Below are positions 24,029 to 37,099 of a DNA stretch of 64,000 nt, one piece after another. Position 1 is the stretch's first letter. Each line of letters opens with the position of its first letter. Made by a program: the position numbers and the translations under genes. The stretch is from NCBI RefSeq assembly GCF_963675165.1, contig NC_087378.1:6071205-6135204 (forward strand), given 5' to 3'. The stretch is from Halichondria panicea (Eukaryota > Porifera > Demospongiae > Suberitida > Halichondriidae). Under the pieces are notes generated by a model that ran no database searches, was not told the DNA's origin, and saw only the letters and a program-made list of their open reading frames with translations.

Positions 24029-24198
24029 AGCGTGTATATTTCGAGGGTATAAATGTTCGCGGTTTTCGCTGATAAAGCATGTACCCCGAACATTTATAAC
24101 CGCAAATTTTCGAGGCACTAAATTTTCAGATTTTTAGGTCAATCCTTGAAAACCTCAAATATTTCGTGCTTCGAAAATAACCAGCTATACGTACGGTA
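24029..24198. mobile_element. MITE, TACCGTATAG family, at the left edge of copy 2
   Basis: It starts near TATAGCGTGTATATTTCGAG and ends CCAGCTATACGTACGGTA. The interior TATAAATGTTCG and its inverse match the element at 48367-48570. Confidence 0.65.
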
Positions 24199-26007
24199 TT
24201 AATCATTAACAGAAACATCAATCATCCTATTTGCTAGTCCCTCTGGCATACATGTACATATAATTATTAACATCTGAACTAGCTGGTCAGAATAATTAAT
24301 AACTCTGTACGTAGTAACCTACTTTATGCGAATCGTGTGATGTGTTGTGCTAAAGATCCTTGTCTCATATGATATCAGCCCCCCGGCCTCTTACCATTTA
24401 AAGGCAGGTGGTAGCTACAGGTTAAGCCATGCCTCAACAGTGAAGCACAGCTGTATGTGACCTGTGGTTGCCTCTGAGCAAATTTTACTGGAAGTCCATA
24501 TACAGCCATGCATCATCAGTCAAACTTTTAGAGAATTGTTTTATTAAACACCTCCATGCATGCATGACCTTTTTTCCCTGCAATACAATACAAAATGGCA
24601 CATATTTTCAGTGTAAACTGACCATCAATATTAATTGGTTGGCATTCAAACTTTGTTGTATAACTTAAGTTATTGTAGAGAATTAAGATACGTAACAGTA
24701 TATCCTATAGCGTGATTGTTTTGAGAGACAGGGAAGCTAGTGAACCCTAACCTTTCTTTGATGCCATATTGTTTGTGGGGAGTTGGAGGACATTAGGTGA
24801 AAGTTGCAGGTGTGTGTTCTCATTATTGCTCCCATATAACACACATACAGTAATTGTGTCTACATTGAGGTGCTTAGTTTCTGTATCTCACGTATATTAG
24901 GGTGAGGTCGACAAATACATTGAACAGCTGTTGTGTGTTTTCCCATAGTTTCCGTATCCCATCTTGTTATTGCCCATAGTTTTCACATCCCACACGTACA
25001 GGGTACAGAGTAGAGTTCATTGTCAGGGTTAGGTTTCCATAGCATTTGTTTAATATTATACAGATGGGTATTGCTTTCCATGATATAGTGTTTGAAGATA
25101 CGTTAAGACATTAGTTTATTGAACATGTCAGTGTCTCCGCACAGTACAGTTACCATAACCCACTGGCTTTGTTAGCAAGAGCGATTGCTCACTTTAGAAT
25201 CTAGGATATAATATAAACATGTACCAATAGTGAAGTACGGACTACTGCCTGTACACCCTACATGCATGCAGTTACCTTCAAACAATCTCTGTGTGTGTTA
25301 TTGCCTGCAGCTTGAAGGTAGTACGTACATGTATTATATGTAGCATTAAGTGTGCAATGTCCGATATTGTTGGATATCGATTCAATTTTGTTATGTGTGA
25401 AGCTTCTGGTTAAATCATGATGTTTCATATTCATTGACATAATTTATGATGTGTGTCCATATTCGCGATGATGTAGCCATTGAATTGTGTGTATGTATTC
25501 ATGATTTTTTAGTTCAAGATTAATCATAGTCCAAGTCTGTTGTGTCTCTTTGTTCTATCCGGTCCGTAACAGTCCATGCCGGATATGAAGTACAAACGTA
25601 TATCGTTAACCATATAATGTTATTTATAGCTTTGAATCTAAGCACAAAATCTGTGACCCATAAAGTTTACAGGTGCTGTTGTATTGTGTAAAGTGCATTG
25701 GGGAGATTTAGCTGAGCTTAGGGATATTATTCATTGTAATATTGGTACGTGACCCATAACCACTTCTTGTGCTGTGTACTGTGTACTGTACTTACTGTTA
25801 TGTCTTTATGGGTCCATTATAATTATGTGCAACATGTGTAGTTATTGGTTGGGTCAATAACTAGGTAGGCTGTTTTGTGGAATCTGTTGTTGGATTAGTA
25901 GCATATAGAATGACTGAGGTCAGAGAGTGCAGTTACATACACATTGGTACGTAGATACATCAGTATGTTCTGATTGAGTCTCTGTATACTGTAGTGACAT
26001 TTACGCA

Positions 26008-26175
26008 TACCGTATAGCTGGTAATTTTCGTGGGCAAAATTTTCGTGGTTGAATACTGGACCGCGAATATTTTACCCACGAATGAAGCGACCTTGCCTAC
26101 CTTTGCCTGCAGTGCAAGCAGCAACCACGAAAATATTGCCCCCCCCCCCCGAAAAAAATTACCAACTATATGGTA
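26008..26175. mobile_element. MITE, TACCGTATAG family (copy 2 of 1970-2147)
   Basis: This is the duplicate of the element at 1970-2147, with small internal deletions and the same C-rich run. Confidence 0.7.
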
Positions 26176-26272
26176 CAGAAACTCAATCAGTGTATATAGT
26201 TACATACATGTACATTGTATCGTACCTATCTATCCACCTATTCGTGCCATTCACAACCAGCTATTTCACTAG

Positions 26273-26633
26273 CCATTAATCAACTCACCCCTCCTCCCCA
26301 AACACACACAAGATTACAAAAATTGGAGGAATTTCTCTAAAGCTGCTGACAAACAGGAGATAGAACAGTGCCTACTGAACGTGGAAGACAAATTCAGACC
26401 AGATGGACACCATCACCCTAACATTGATGTTTTCAAAGCCAAGAAAGTGCTGCAAAAACTACACTCTATAGCTGAATCCATATACGATGGCTCCTCCATA
26501 TTGGGTGGTCTACTACCTTCCTGCAAGGGAAATTCCCTCCCCAGAGAACATCACGTTGTCGAAATACCGTGACGGAGTTTGCAATCCAGAGAGGGGCCGG
26601 ACCCTGAAAAAGATGATATACACTTGTTTGTGA
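26273..26633 (+). pseudogene. Frame-broken coding relic, family unknown (copy 2)
   Basis: This is the counterpart of 2245-2605, with the same in-frame TGA (26570-26572) and the same shift to another frame. It differs from copy 1 by a few residues (HHHPN for HHRPN, KKVLQK for KKALQK, DGSS for DDSY). No signal of continued protein selection is evident by eye. Confidence 0.35.
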
Positions 26634-26999
26634 AGAGCGGAGAGGTCAAAGGTCGGTCAGAGAATAGATATCGTGCACAAGACAGTATTACTTTTTTGAG
26701 TAGCCTATCGATTAGTGTACATGTAGTTAGGGTGCATGTGGATTTTGTGGATTTTAATGATTTTTAATTATACATAATTAACGTTTTACTTGCAATTTTT
26801 ATAGCTAAATAACTGTTTTTGTAGTGAACTCCTACTATAGTCATGAGAGCCAAGCTTCAAATTCTTTGTTAATTAAAAGGATGCAGGTGGGCTTACTAAT
26901 TCAATTTATTGAGTTTACTTATAAGTATACAATGTACCATGTAGTATGTATGTTGTTTATTTAACCTAACAAGAAGAGCACTAGCATAAAGCACTAGCA

Positions 27000-29900
27000 C
27001 TAGTATAAACGGCTGCACTATGATTCTGCGTAATTAGCACGATAGCTAATGAAGTGTTAATAGTGTTGTTTTAAAAGAAAGTGTACGTACGTACATATTA
27101 CTGTTTTATTTGCGCATGGATAAAGCTAACTAGGCTACGTATCTATGTGGGCGTATACCCATGCAATGGAGCTTGTTATCCAACATGTACAAGACGCATA
27201 GTTACTTGTTCGTATCACACAAATACTTAATTAATTGGGAGCCTAATAAAGCAGCGAGTTTGTTTAACTATGATTACGATTGCTTTAGTAGGTTCCTATC
27301 ACGCTCATAGGTACATGTAGCTCTCATACTGCAACTCGTGAATCTGGTATCCATGCCAACTGTACGTATAATCGTGTTGTTTCTTGTGATATGTACCCTC
27401 ATCTGTATACACATGCAAGCTACGTACATATATAGCCCACCTTTAGAAGTGAAAACCTTCATATGAGCCTTGCATGGATTCTATGCAATAGCATAAAATT
27501 ATACATATCTAATTACCTTCATGTACGTATGTTGGATTCTAGGAATTTTAGAGCTATTCTGTTGAATTCACACATAATACATCCTCTGAATAGCACATCT
27601 CATATGATGTTGATAAATCACTATCCCATAGTATCTGGGCAGGATTACGTACTTTGTTTGGGTGAGAGTCAGGAACCACATGGACAGACTGACTGGAGTC
27701 CAGGCATGTAGCCAGGTAGCTCATAGTTCAATTGCTGTCTTCCTCTCTAGGAAACACTGACTGACTAAGTGTATCATATCTAACATAGTTTGTTACTATC
27801 CCCCTCTTCAGGTCACTTGTGCATGTGATTCAACTACGTATGTTAGATGGATGTTGGGAACTATAATTAGCATGGTACTGGTATGCATTTTGTTTGCTGT
27901 TGCTATACTGTTTTATGTAAAGCACCAAGCACAGCGCTGTTTGCAGGCATTCCAGTACGACACTTTAATTGCTAAGCGTAGAACTGTCAGGCCTGTGATA
28001 TTTATATGTCGTTGAGGTACTATGAGAACATTGCATGTGATATAATTATTCCTAGTCGCATCTCATTACAAAATCTTTACAGCCGTGTGTACAAGTGCAC
28101 ATTGCCACAATTGTTTCCTATTCTACTATGTTATGTTGACATTGATCTTGTTACGTATGTTTGTGTATAGAGCATTAATTATGAAAAGACTTAATTGTTT
28201 ACAGTGAATACCTTAATTAAAATCTTGTGGTATAATTCGTATCATGTTAGTCAAGCAACGCCTTTCTGAACACAATCCGACTATGCAATAATCTGTTTCT
28301 ACGTTCTTAATATGCATGCCATTTTCACAGAGGCATGTACCTATGTACCAACTTAGTCACACTACAAATTTTCCAGGAATTACTCTGTAACGCAATAAGC
28401 CATCCAAGAAATCGATCTCCATGTGAGGTCGGAAATAATGAGTTATCATACAAGTACAATAGGTACCATACTTCGTACCTGGAATGATTGGAAGCTTTCC
28501 TAACATAACTGTTTAGGTAGCAAGAAGAGTAGTAATTCAAATTTATCCAACATCACCATGGTTGCACCATAATTATCTGTTCTCTGCATTGCATTATCTG
28601 TCCTTAATCAAACTACGGTATTCATGTACTCCTGATCAAGCGTATGGTGTTTCAAAATCTGACTACCTGATGTTTTGAACGCCTAGACTTAGTGTCCAAT
28701 TTGAAATCTGAGTAGTAATTTGGAATAAGTAATTGTGCATCTATATCCTGTGTACTGCTAGTCCCACCACCCCCTTCACATTCACTTACACTTTGGTGAT
28801 ATATGAATAGAGGTGTTGTTTTGCCTTGTAATATCGCCATAAAAGTGATTCTGTTTTAGCAGTAGCTGTGGCATGGAATGATGTGTTGCTTTAGTATTCT
28901 ACTTCCTCTGGTGGATTAACTCATTTGATTTCAACAAACACACGTACTCCACCAAGTCTAACGTGACTCAATATGTTGGCATGATATATTCATTGTAACT
29001 ATAATAATATATCAAACAAACGAGGATCACATTTCAGTTTAATAGTAAATCTGTACGTATCTATGCACATACGTACGTCTATCACCTACAGAGATCAGAT
29101 CTAGTTTTACCGTTCGCCATGGATATATTTCTTTCCGTTGTCATTACCACAGATGCATTTCCTTCCGTCGTTATTATCATGTCTGTGCTTGGAAGAGGTG
29201 GGTGGGCATAGCTAGACAGAAACATTACCCACCCTGTAAATAACTGTATCAGCTCGGCTTTTAAGTGAATGGGAGCTTTATATTGTATTACGGTGTCAAT
29301 GCACACACTTGAGGTTCAATTATCATATAGGGTGTGTGTTTAGTGTTTAGTATAAAAATATTGTGATTAAAGGAATAATCAAAGGGTGGGAGAAAGTGTA
29401 TAATTATGTAGGAAATCAGTGTTTTCCTGCGACCAGTAGGCATTCTTACTGGTATGACAATAACAACTGCCTAACTGTCTCCTGTCGGGAAATGTTGTGT
29501 GCATGATCAACCCTCACTGTTTGCGACGATGATCGATGAAGGAAGGAAACTGGATCACGAATAAATTAAATATGTTTAGGAATAATAACAGGCATGAAAG
29601 TGGCCAATTTAAAGAGACACAATATCCCAATTAATTCATTAATGGTCCGTTGATTTTCTTTAGGCCTTGGTATGTAATTTGCCATAACAACTTTACTCAG
29701 GTGGCGTTGATTATACGGCCAAGTGACCTCTTGCACGAGAAAGATCCCTTCCACCGTGGTTCATCGAGCTTGTATTCATGTTGGCCTCGTGAGGGTGGGA
29801 ATGGTTTGATAAGATCATTCATTCACATCCTGGATGTGTCATGTGCCTGCATGTGCATGTGTGTGTACGTGCAGGCAAGTGGGTGCAAGTGTTTGATTGA

Positions 29901-32900
29901 AATGAAATATGTATTGTAATTGACTGTTTTGAATAGAATCCATCAAATTGTAGATTGTTGATGCAATTTGGGAATGCCATTTCTGTTTGCGTGTACTTGT
30001 GTATTGAGTGTGGGTGTGGGTGTTTGCATACATGGTTATGTATATTACTGTGTGTGTGTGTGTGTGTGTGCTGTGTGTTTATGGGTGTGTTTTGCGTGTG
30101 TAGCAGCCTGTGTGCATGTGGGTATGTGTGCTTGTGTGTATTTTTGTGTGCTTGTGTGCCTCTGTTTTGCCTGCCACCCTGGTCTGTTTTTGGGGATTAA
30201 AAGCATAAGATCAATTTGGTGTGGCCTAGCAAAGATTATGTTATGTGCTTTGGAATGCGAGGAGTGCCTGCTCCACCTTAAGAGACATATGATCCACGTG
30301 TGTTGATATCAATGCAATTTAGGAGAGATACGTACTTTTATGTGATGATTAGTCATAATCATTTTGTGAGGGCATGCTAGTCCACGAAGGAATGATTGTT
30401 TTCGTTTTTGCATTTTTTTAGTATTCATGTAATTTGCGGTATGATAGTTTGTCATAATTATCTCAGTTTATTGCACCACCCAAACCTACACTTTGACAGT
30501 TTTTTCGTCACTAACTATTATAATTATATGAAAGCAAATATGAAGTAGGTGTGTATTCATAATTGTTACGATATATCCATTCCTTTTCTCTGTGTAATAA
30601 CATTTACTCCACAATATCTTGTTGCCATATAATAGTCAGTCACATAATCCCTTGTAATAATTATTATGTTAGAAGGTGTACGGAATGTTTGTTGCCTAGT
30701 AATCAGATTGTAGTGGTCCTTCATGGCTCCCAATTTCTAATTTGTTAACTGTCAACAGAAAAAGTACAAGTTTCACACCAATGACTTTATGTCCGTTTTG
30801 TGTACTTTGATCTTTCTGTCACCATTTCTTTCCTCCCCTGTTAGGAAATACCATGCTTGTTGGTCAACATTAAGTTGTTGAGGTCACAGAGTTCATTCTT
30901 GCAAACAACCAATACCTGTTGCATACACATCCATCCGCTCAGTTTAAAGGTGCATGTGCAGTTCATTTTATTTTCCCATGCTTATCAAATTAATGTTCCT
31001 TGTTGTTACTGCGTGTACGGCCAGCTCTGCCTAGTGATATTTGCGACCTGATTAGACATATTTGGCAAGTTCAAACGTTGTTCACTGTTTTGTGCCCACT
31101 TTAAGTTGGTGTACCCACTGACACAATTTGTTCAACTTAATAATGGATTAAACCTCCAGGGAATTTTTGGCAAACCTTAAAATGTTACACTTACTACATT
31201 ATTTGGAAGATTTAGCATTGACCATCTCTTTAACCACAAGTTACTACCGGTAGAGCGTTTTGAACAGTCATAATTTGTACTGAAGTTGCTATGAACAACA
31301 CATTTAATTGTATGTTTATAACAGACATGTGATCAGCGATTAGCACTGCGACGTTAGTCTGTTAACCTGAAAAACATGCCAAATAATATTATTGCATAGA
31401 CTTCTCGGCAGGCTATTATTTGAATATCAAGAAGAGGGATGCTTACTGAAGAATGCTAGGATTTTGATTATCATTGTGCGTGCAGATAGTAGCCTAAGGC
31501 AGTGATGACATGTGCACATGTTGTAAAACATGTTTTCGTGGGTACATTTTGTTGGGTTCTGTGTACAAATAGCTCAAAACATGAGCTTGAATACTTGCAC
31601 ACTCTTGTGTACGTTACCTCATCACTATTGGTACACTCATGAAGTGATGTTGTTTATCTCTTGGCGACAGAAGTATGTCCATAACTCGCTCAGTTCAAAG
31701 ACCTTGTTTTGGTAAAAAATGCAATTTATTCATTTTGAGTGACAATTTTGTAGACAAACATTGCATTATCGATTCTTGCCGAAATAGACATGTTTACTGT
31801 GATAATCCCACCACCATTGTGAATGAGCTAATTGATCATCTCACTATTACATGCAATTTTCTGCTTGTCATACAGATTTAGAGACTATAGTTGATCTGAT
31901 GGTCTTGTAATGTGCATTGTGTAAATCATATAGATGTACAGCTAATCAAGTACACAAACTGAGTGACATTTTTGCATGATGAGGGACTAACTAGCCTACA
32001 AGCTTACCCTCTTCGTGTGAAACATATCTGCTTTATACACCGACATCTTAGTAAGTACAGGCACGTACGTTGGATGGATGATTACCCATGGGTTGCTATT
32101 GAATCAGCTAAACTCTATTGCCCATGCAACTGGTTTGTACGCTCCCACTAATAGCATACAAGTGTAATAGTAGTCGTTATTTCTGCTCCGTTAGCTAATG
32201 TTGTCTTATGTTTTCTCTCGTGTTTGTTTCTATATTGGAGCATAAGAAAATATTGTGAGTGTTTTTATTAGTTTGCCTTGAGTCGGTTTGCTAACCTGTT
32301 GCCATGGCATTGCATAGGAATTAGAGAGGAGAAGATCTCTGCATAGCGAAACCTCTTTACTTCAATGCATGTACATAATTATATATATGTTAAATATGAA
32401 CCTACACCAGTAATATAATTATATTACTGTCCAATTCTTTTAGGTTTGCTATACTCGATGAATGCATGTGAACGCATTAAAGAGCAGGAAGCAAATAGGC
32501 CAATAATTCAACCGCAAGGTCACATATAAACACAATATAGATCACCAGCTATAGCTATATAGTTCCTTTTTAGGAAATGTGTACTATATTGTCTTCACCG
32601 CAAAGAAGTCAAAGCATCGTTAGTAGCCCATCGATATAACCATGTAGGAATAAAACAGTCACTGTGTTATCTTATGCTGTATATAGCCATGTAACCGTAT
32701 TCACAAACAATACTCAGCATGCTTGTTTAACTTAAGACAAGCTTAGGTACACATTCGGTACTGTCTTGTCTCATAGCCTAGAAGCACTCAAAACCTACAT
32801 TATAACTCATTACCCAATGTAATCATTCAATTATGGGGTATGCAATCCTTTTAGTGACTCATTTTACTATTGTAGAGAGCTCGAGACAGGTGCGGAGTCA

Positions 32901-34090
32901 ATTAGTATCACTATACAAGACTAGTATCCTTCAGTACAACACTGTGAGCATTGTGCACATAATAATTATAATTATGAATGTTAATGACATTCATGCGTCT
33001 CACTGGTAGTCTAGGTGCATGCATTACTCGGTATTCATGAAGGCAGGTTAATGCACTGTTCCTGCCATAGCATCCTCTTTCTAAAACAGGTGCCCAAACA
33101 ATCCAAAATATAAACCCTTAACTGTACTCTTGTACTCTGAGGTCATACACACAGTTTTACCATCTAGTTTTACGTAAGTTTTGAGTTTCTTGTGTGGAAG
33201 TAATGGTATATATAGATCCCTGCACATTTTTAGAATCAGTGGAAGCTAGAACTTAGTATATGATTGACTCTGGGTGGCGAGCAGAATATTGGCACCTCCC
33301 CATAGTTAAGATGTTGCTCAAACCCTCTCACATATATACCACCTTTGTAATGCCCATGCACAAAGGGACGGTGCATTAGTTGATAAGAGCAACACACATG
33401 CACTTTGTGCAAGGAAAACCCACACCATCTGAATGTGTAATGTGTACACACGCCGTATGAGGAAAAAACACATCTTGATCGTCCATAACAACTGCAATCT
33501 GCCAAATCAATTTTTGTCTAAAGTGTATCACCAAGGTGACGTAATTGCTGATTTGGTTGTTCTTTCGAGTGTTGTGTCAGTTACTAAGTTTGTTCACGTA
33601 GTCAGCCAAACATTAATTTATGTATTTATAAATCGGTCACATCCGCTTTAGATCTACTTAGTGTTTGCTAATTTTGGAGAAATGCATGTAGAGCCAATTA
33701 AACGTCACTAAATAGATTAGCAATTTCACGTCACTGTGCATGGTTTGTTTAATCAGGGCCAAAGAGTTTATTTGAAGTATCAAACTTAGACAGATATCTC
33801 TCATCATAATAATTTTAACTTAATAACTACGCCCTTGGAAACTTTAAATGTGCAAATGCATGATGATGTAACATTGGACCACACTGCTCACAAGACTATC
33901 AGATCTTAGAAAAGTCGATGATTCTGACTGCACATTTACGTAATAATGTTTCTATCTGTTTCTCTATTGATAATAATTTATGTCAAACGTTGTTGTAAAC
34001 ACCCTTAGTGTATAGCAGGCTATGGACATGCCGCTGAGTAATAACTTAAATTAAATTACTAGCAGCAGGAGTAGATGAATTACCTATAGT
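27000..34090. other. Long stretch with no supported gene (copy 2)
   Basis: This is the counterpart of 3000-9540. It includes the TG microsatellite at 30049-30069 and a 575-bp segment absent from copy 1 (30503-31077). No gene is supported. Confidence 0.6.
30503..31077. other. 575-bp segment present only in copy 2
   Basis: Copy 1 reads straight from CTTTGACAGTTT into GTTGTTCACTG (about 6530-6545). Copy 2 has about 575 bp of AT-rich DNA between the same flanks. I see no terminal repeats and no clear target duplication, so a deletion in copy 1 is as likely as an insertion here. Confidence 0.7.
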
Positions 34091-34163
34091 CTTTTTAATG
34101 TGCCATTTTTAAACGTTTCAAATCACATTACAAACACACAAACAGGTGAAAAGTAAACAATTA

Positions 34164-35150
34164 TTACAGAGTTGCAATGAGAGAATTCATGTGATTATGA
34201 TGATGTGTGCGAGTGCTCAATACTGACAGAATAAGTTCGTGATGACTGAGGTCTGTAGCTTTCTCGAATGAGTTAGTGAGTGCATTAGTGTTCGCTTTGT
34301 GTCCAATCAGTACTAGGACCACTTCGATGTTGTTGAAATATGTGGCCACATGTAGAGGAGTCCAGCCATTCTTGTCTCGAGTTTCAGTCGATATCAGATG
34401 CGATGCACATACAAGCTCTGTTAATTTTGCATAGTTCTTTGTAGCTGCTAGATGCAGTAGTGAGCAATATGGAGTATTGTTCTTTAGGAAAGTGTTCAAA
34501 GAGTGACATTCATTGTGCTTTCTGTAGTAGTCTTGAACGAGCTGGATCACAGAATCTTCACTTTCAATCGATGAATCAGTTGTGGATGATTTGGTCACTT
34601 GATTTTCCAATTCTCTTCTGAAGCGTGTTAAGTTAGCATCTAGTAGTAGCCTTGCCATTTCAATGTTCTCAGCGAGATCGATAGGTCTCTCCCCAGCCAT
34701 GTTCTCTGAGTGCAACATTGTGTCAATATCTTTGCAAGAGCAGATTATCAGCTCGGCTGCTTCGTAATCGTCCATTGCAGCTGCAACATGGAGTACGTTC
34801 CAGTCTTCTGGATCACGAACTGAGACATCTGCTCCAGCATTAATTAGCATTTGCAGGGAGTCGAGCTGCCCTTCGAAAATGGCTCTCATGACTGGAGGAA
34901 GGCCACTGGGTTCTTTCTCATTCATAGCCTCAGGCCCAAAGTCTTTCACCAATTGCTTGATTTCTTTTAGATCTCCATTAGTGACTGCTTGCTGCATTAA
35001 CACTCCTAGAGGAAAGTGTACTCCTTTCTTGGTCTTCTTTTCTTCGACTGGGACCAGTGACTCAGATGTTGAGAGAACTGGGAGGCTCATTCTCCTCTTG
35101 TTTAGCCTTTCAAGGCTAATTCTTCTTGTCTTTGAGTCAGTGGAAGACAT
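34164..35150 (-). CDS. MYPT/PPP1R27-like ankyrin protein, paralogue C
   Basis: Intronless, 328 residues, the positional partner of paralogue A. Only four residues differ: Thr4 for Asn, Met52 for Ile, Asp97 for Asn, and Arg for Ile in GERP. RRIS (9-12), RRMS (19-22), the KGVHF docking motif (42-46) and both ankyrin blocks are intact. A minus-strand ATTAAA at 34094-34099 could be the poly(A) signal. The TATA box is at 35223-35231. A PP1 regulatory role is inferred from the motif and its position relative to the ankyrin repeats. Confidence 0.85.
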   Translation of the reverse strand: MSSTDSKTRRISLERLNKRRMSLPVLSTSESLVPVEEKKTKKGVHFPLGVLMQQAVTNGDLKEIKQLVKDFGPEAMNEKEPSGLPPVMRAIFEGQLDSLQMLINAGADVSVRDPEDWNVLHVAAAMDDYEAAELIICSCKDIDTMLHSENMAGERPIDLAENIEMARLLLDANLTRFRRELENQVTKSSTTDSSIESEDSVIQLVQDYYRKHNECHSLNTFLKNNTPYCSLLHLAATKNYAKLTELVCASHLISTETRDKNGWTPLHVATYFNNIEVVLVLIGHKANTNALTNSFEKATDLSHHELILSVLSTRTHHHNHMNSLIATL

Positions 35151-35222
35151 TTCTATATATTAGTTTGGCTTTTTCTGTTTTCAGAATTGTTGTTCAGATG
35201 TGTTGACTGCAGCAAAAGAGCC

Positions 35223-35231
35223 CTTTTTATA
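35223..35231 (-). promoter_or_regulatory. TATA box of ankyrin paralogue C
   Basis: The minus strand reads TATAAAAAG, preceded by the same upstream block as paralogue A (CAGTGGTCAGGAAGTA on the plus strand). Confidence 0.7.
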
Positions 35232-36023
35232 ATTGCAGTGGTCAGGAAGTAGACTTGCTAACCACTCCCATATTTGCCAGAAGCACTAATTAACTAATAA
35301 TTATTGGTTTTCTTGTACATAAATAGTACTATACTCTTCTTCTAGCCGAGTTTTTAGTGTCTGTAGGGCCTAAGCTTAAAACTTTATTTTTCAGTTGGGT
35401 TTATTTTCGCCAATTTTGCTCAAAAGCGGAAGAGAGAAGGTAGCAATTAATGACCTTAATTAACTATAAGGTCAAGTGCTTCCCACCTCCTCTGAGTCTC
35501 GCCAGGATATGTACTTAGCACTGAATCTGCACTGTCAGTTAACCTTAGGTACTAATTATAACCTAAATTCTTTGAACGATTTTCTCTCTGTTACAGTTTA
35601 ATACGGAGTATTAAAGAAAAAAAGGATGAAGTAAAATGTCATAATAATATTGTAATTATTAGTGGCTAAGGTTAATTGTGTCCTCCCTTCTCTGCTGCAC
35701 TGACACCATAGATACTTAGATACTAGCGTCTATGCTGCCACATTAGAAAACTAGCTGATCAACACATCTACTTTGTCAATATGCCAGGCAAAACAATTAA
35801 ACCATTATGATTTAAACCAACCACAATAATTATGACTTTCAGGCTTTCAGCACTAGCAGGCCACTAGGCTATGAGTATGCCTCTGAATAACCTTCAAATA
35901 CTCAATTAAACTATAGGTAGCTTATAGTCTCGCCATTCTTCATTTGTATGAAATTACCATTTGTATGAAATCACATTGTACAAACACAAAGAAATACACA
36001 AACAGGTGAAAAATAAATAATTA

Positions 36024-37010
36024 TTACTGAGTTGAAATGAGAGAATTCATGTGATTATAAGGAAGTGTGCGAGTGCTCAATACTGACAGAATAAGTTCGT
36101 GATGACTGAGGTCAGCAGCCTTCTCGAATGAGTTAGTGAGTGCATTAGTGTTCGCTTTGTGTCCAATCAGTACTAGGACCACTTCGATGTTGTTGAAATA
36201 TGTGGCCACATGTAGAGGAGTCCAGCCATTCTTGTCTTGAGTTTCAGTCGATATCAGATGCGATGCACATACAAGCTCTGCTAATTTTGCATAGTTCTTT
36301 GTAGCTGCTAGATGCAGTAGTGAGCAATATGGAGTATTGTTCTTTAGGAAAGTGTTCAAAGAGTGACATTCATTGTGCTTTCTGTAGTAGTCTTGAACGA
36401 GCTGGATCACAGAATCTTCACTTTCAATCGATGAATCAGCTGTGGATAATTTGGTCACTTGATTTTCTAATTCTCTTCTGAAGTGTGTCAAGTTAGCATC
36501 TAGTAGTAGTCTTGCCATTTCAATGTTCTCAGCGAGATCGATAGGTCTCTCCCCAGCCATGTTCTCTGAGTGTAACATTGTGTCAATATTTTTGCAAGAG
36601 CAGATTATCAGCTCGGCTGCTTTGTAATCGTCCATTGCAGCTGCAACATGGAGTACGTTCCAGTCTTCTGGATCACGGACTGAGACATCTGCTCCAGCAT
36701 TAATTAGCATTTGCAGGGAGTCGAGCTGCCCTTCGAAAATGGCTCTCATGACTGGAGGAAGGCCACTGGGTTCTTTTTCATTCATAGCCTCAGGTCCAAA
36801 GTCTTTCACCAATTGCTTGATTTCTTTTAGGTCTCCATTAGTGACTGCTTGCTGCATTAACACTCCTAGAGGAAAGTGTACTCCTTTCTTGGTCTTATTT
36901 TCTTTGACTGGGACCAGTGACTCAAATGTTAAGAGAACTGGGAGGCTCATTCTCCTCTTGTTCAGCCTTTCAAGGCTAATTCTTTTTGTCTTTGAGTCAG
37001 TGGAAGACAT
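36024..37010 (-). CDS. MYPT/PPP1R27-like ankyrin protein, paralogue D
   Basis: Intronless, 328 residues, the positional partner of paralogue B. The docking motif KGVHF and both ankyrin blocks are intact. The first kinase-type site reads KRIS rather than RRIS; RRMS is kept. About fourteen substitutions and a three-residue indel separate it from B, far more than the four between A and C. It shares DYKAAEL and STRTLP with B. The promoter keeps the TATA box (37071-37079) and a short block like that of A and C. Confidence 0.85.
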   Translation of the reverse strand: MSSTDSKTKRISLERLNKRRMSLPVLLTFESLVPVKENKTKKGVHFPLGVLMQQAVTNGDLKEIKQLVKDFGPEAMNEKEPSGLPPVMRAIFEGQLDSLQMLINAGADVSVRDPEDWNVLHVAAAMDDYKAAELIICSCKNIDTMLHSENMAGERPIDLAENIEMARLLLDANLTHFRRELENQVTKLSTADSSIESEDSVIQLVQDYYRKHNECHSLNTFLKNNTPYCSLLHLAATKNYAKLAELVCASHLISTETQDKNGWTPLHVATYFNNIEVVLVLIGHKANTNALTNSFEKAADLSHHELILSVLSTRTLPYNHMNSLISTQ

Positions 37011-37070
37011 TTTATGTTTTCAAAATAATTTATTGTTGTTCAGATAGATGTTTGCTGCGAAAGAAGAGCC

Positions 37071-37079
37071 GTTTTTATA
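37071..37079 (-). promoter_or_regulatory. TATA box of ankyrin paralogue D
   Basis: The minus strand reads TATAAAAAC. Immediately upstream is the block TTGCAGTGGTCAGGAAGTA (plus strand), also present at A and C but missing at B. GTGCATGCGCAAG near 37120 is an NRF1-like site. Confidence 0.6.
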
Positions 37080-37099
37080 ATTGCAGTGGTCAGGAAGTA

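Larger units (their letters stand above)
24051..37080. repeat. Segmental duplication, copy 2
   Basis: This is the second copy of the segment at 1-12665, in the same orientation. It starts inside a small inverted-repeat element (24029-24198) whose remnant also opens the window. It carries the same order of features: a small element at 26008-26175, a frame-broken coding relic at 26273-26633, a TG microsatellite near 30050, and two minus-strand ankyrin genes. It ends at about 37080. There it still has the promoter-upstream sequence shared with the first gene of each pair, which copy 1 lacks next to its second gene. Confidence 0.95.
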
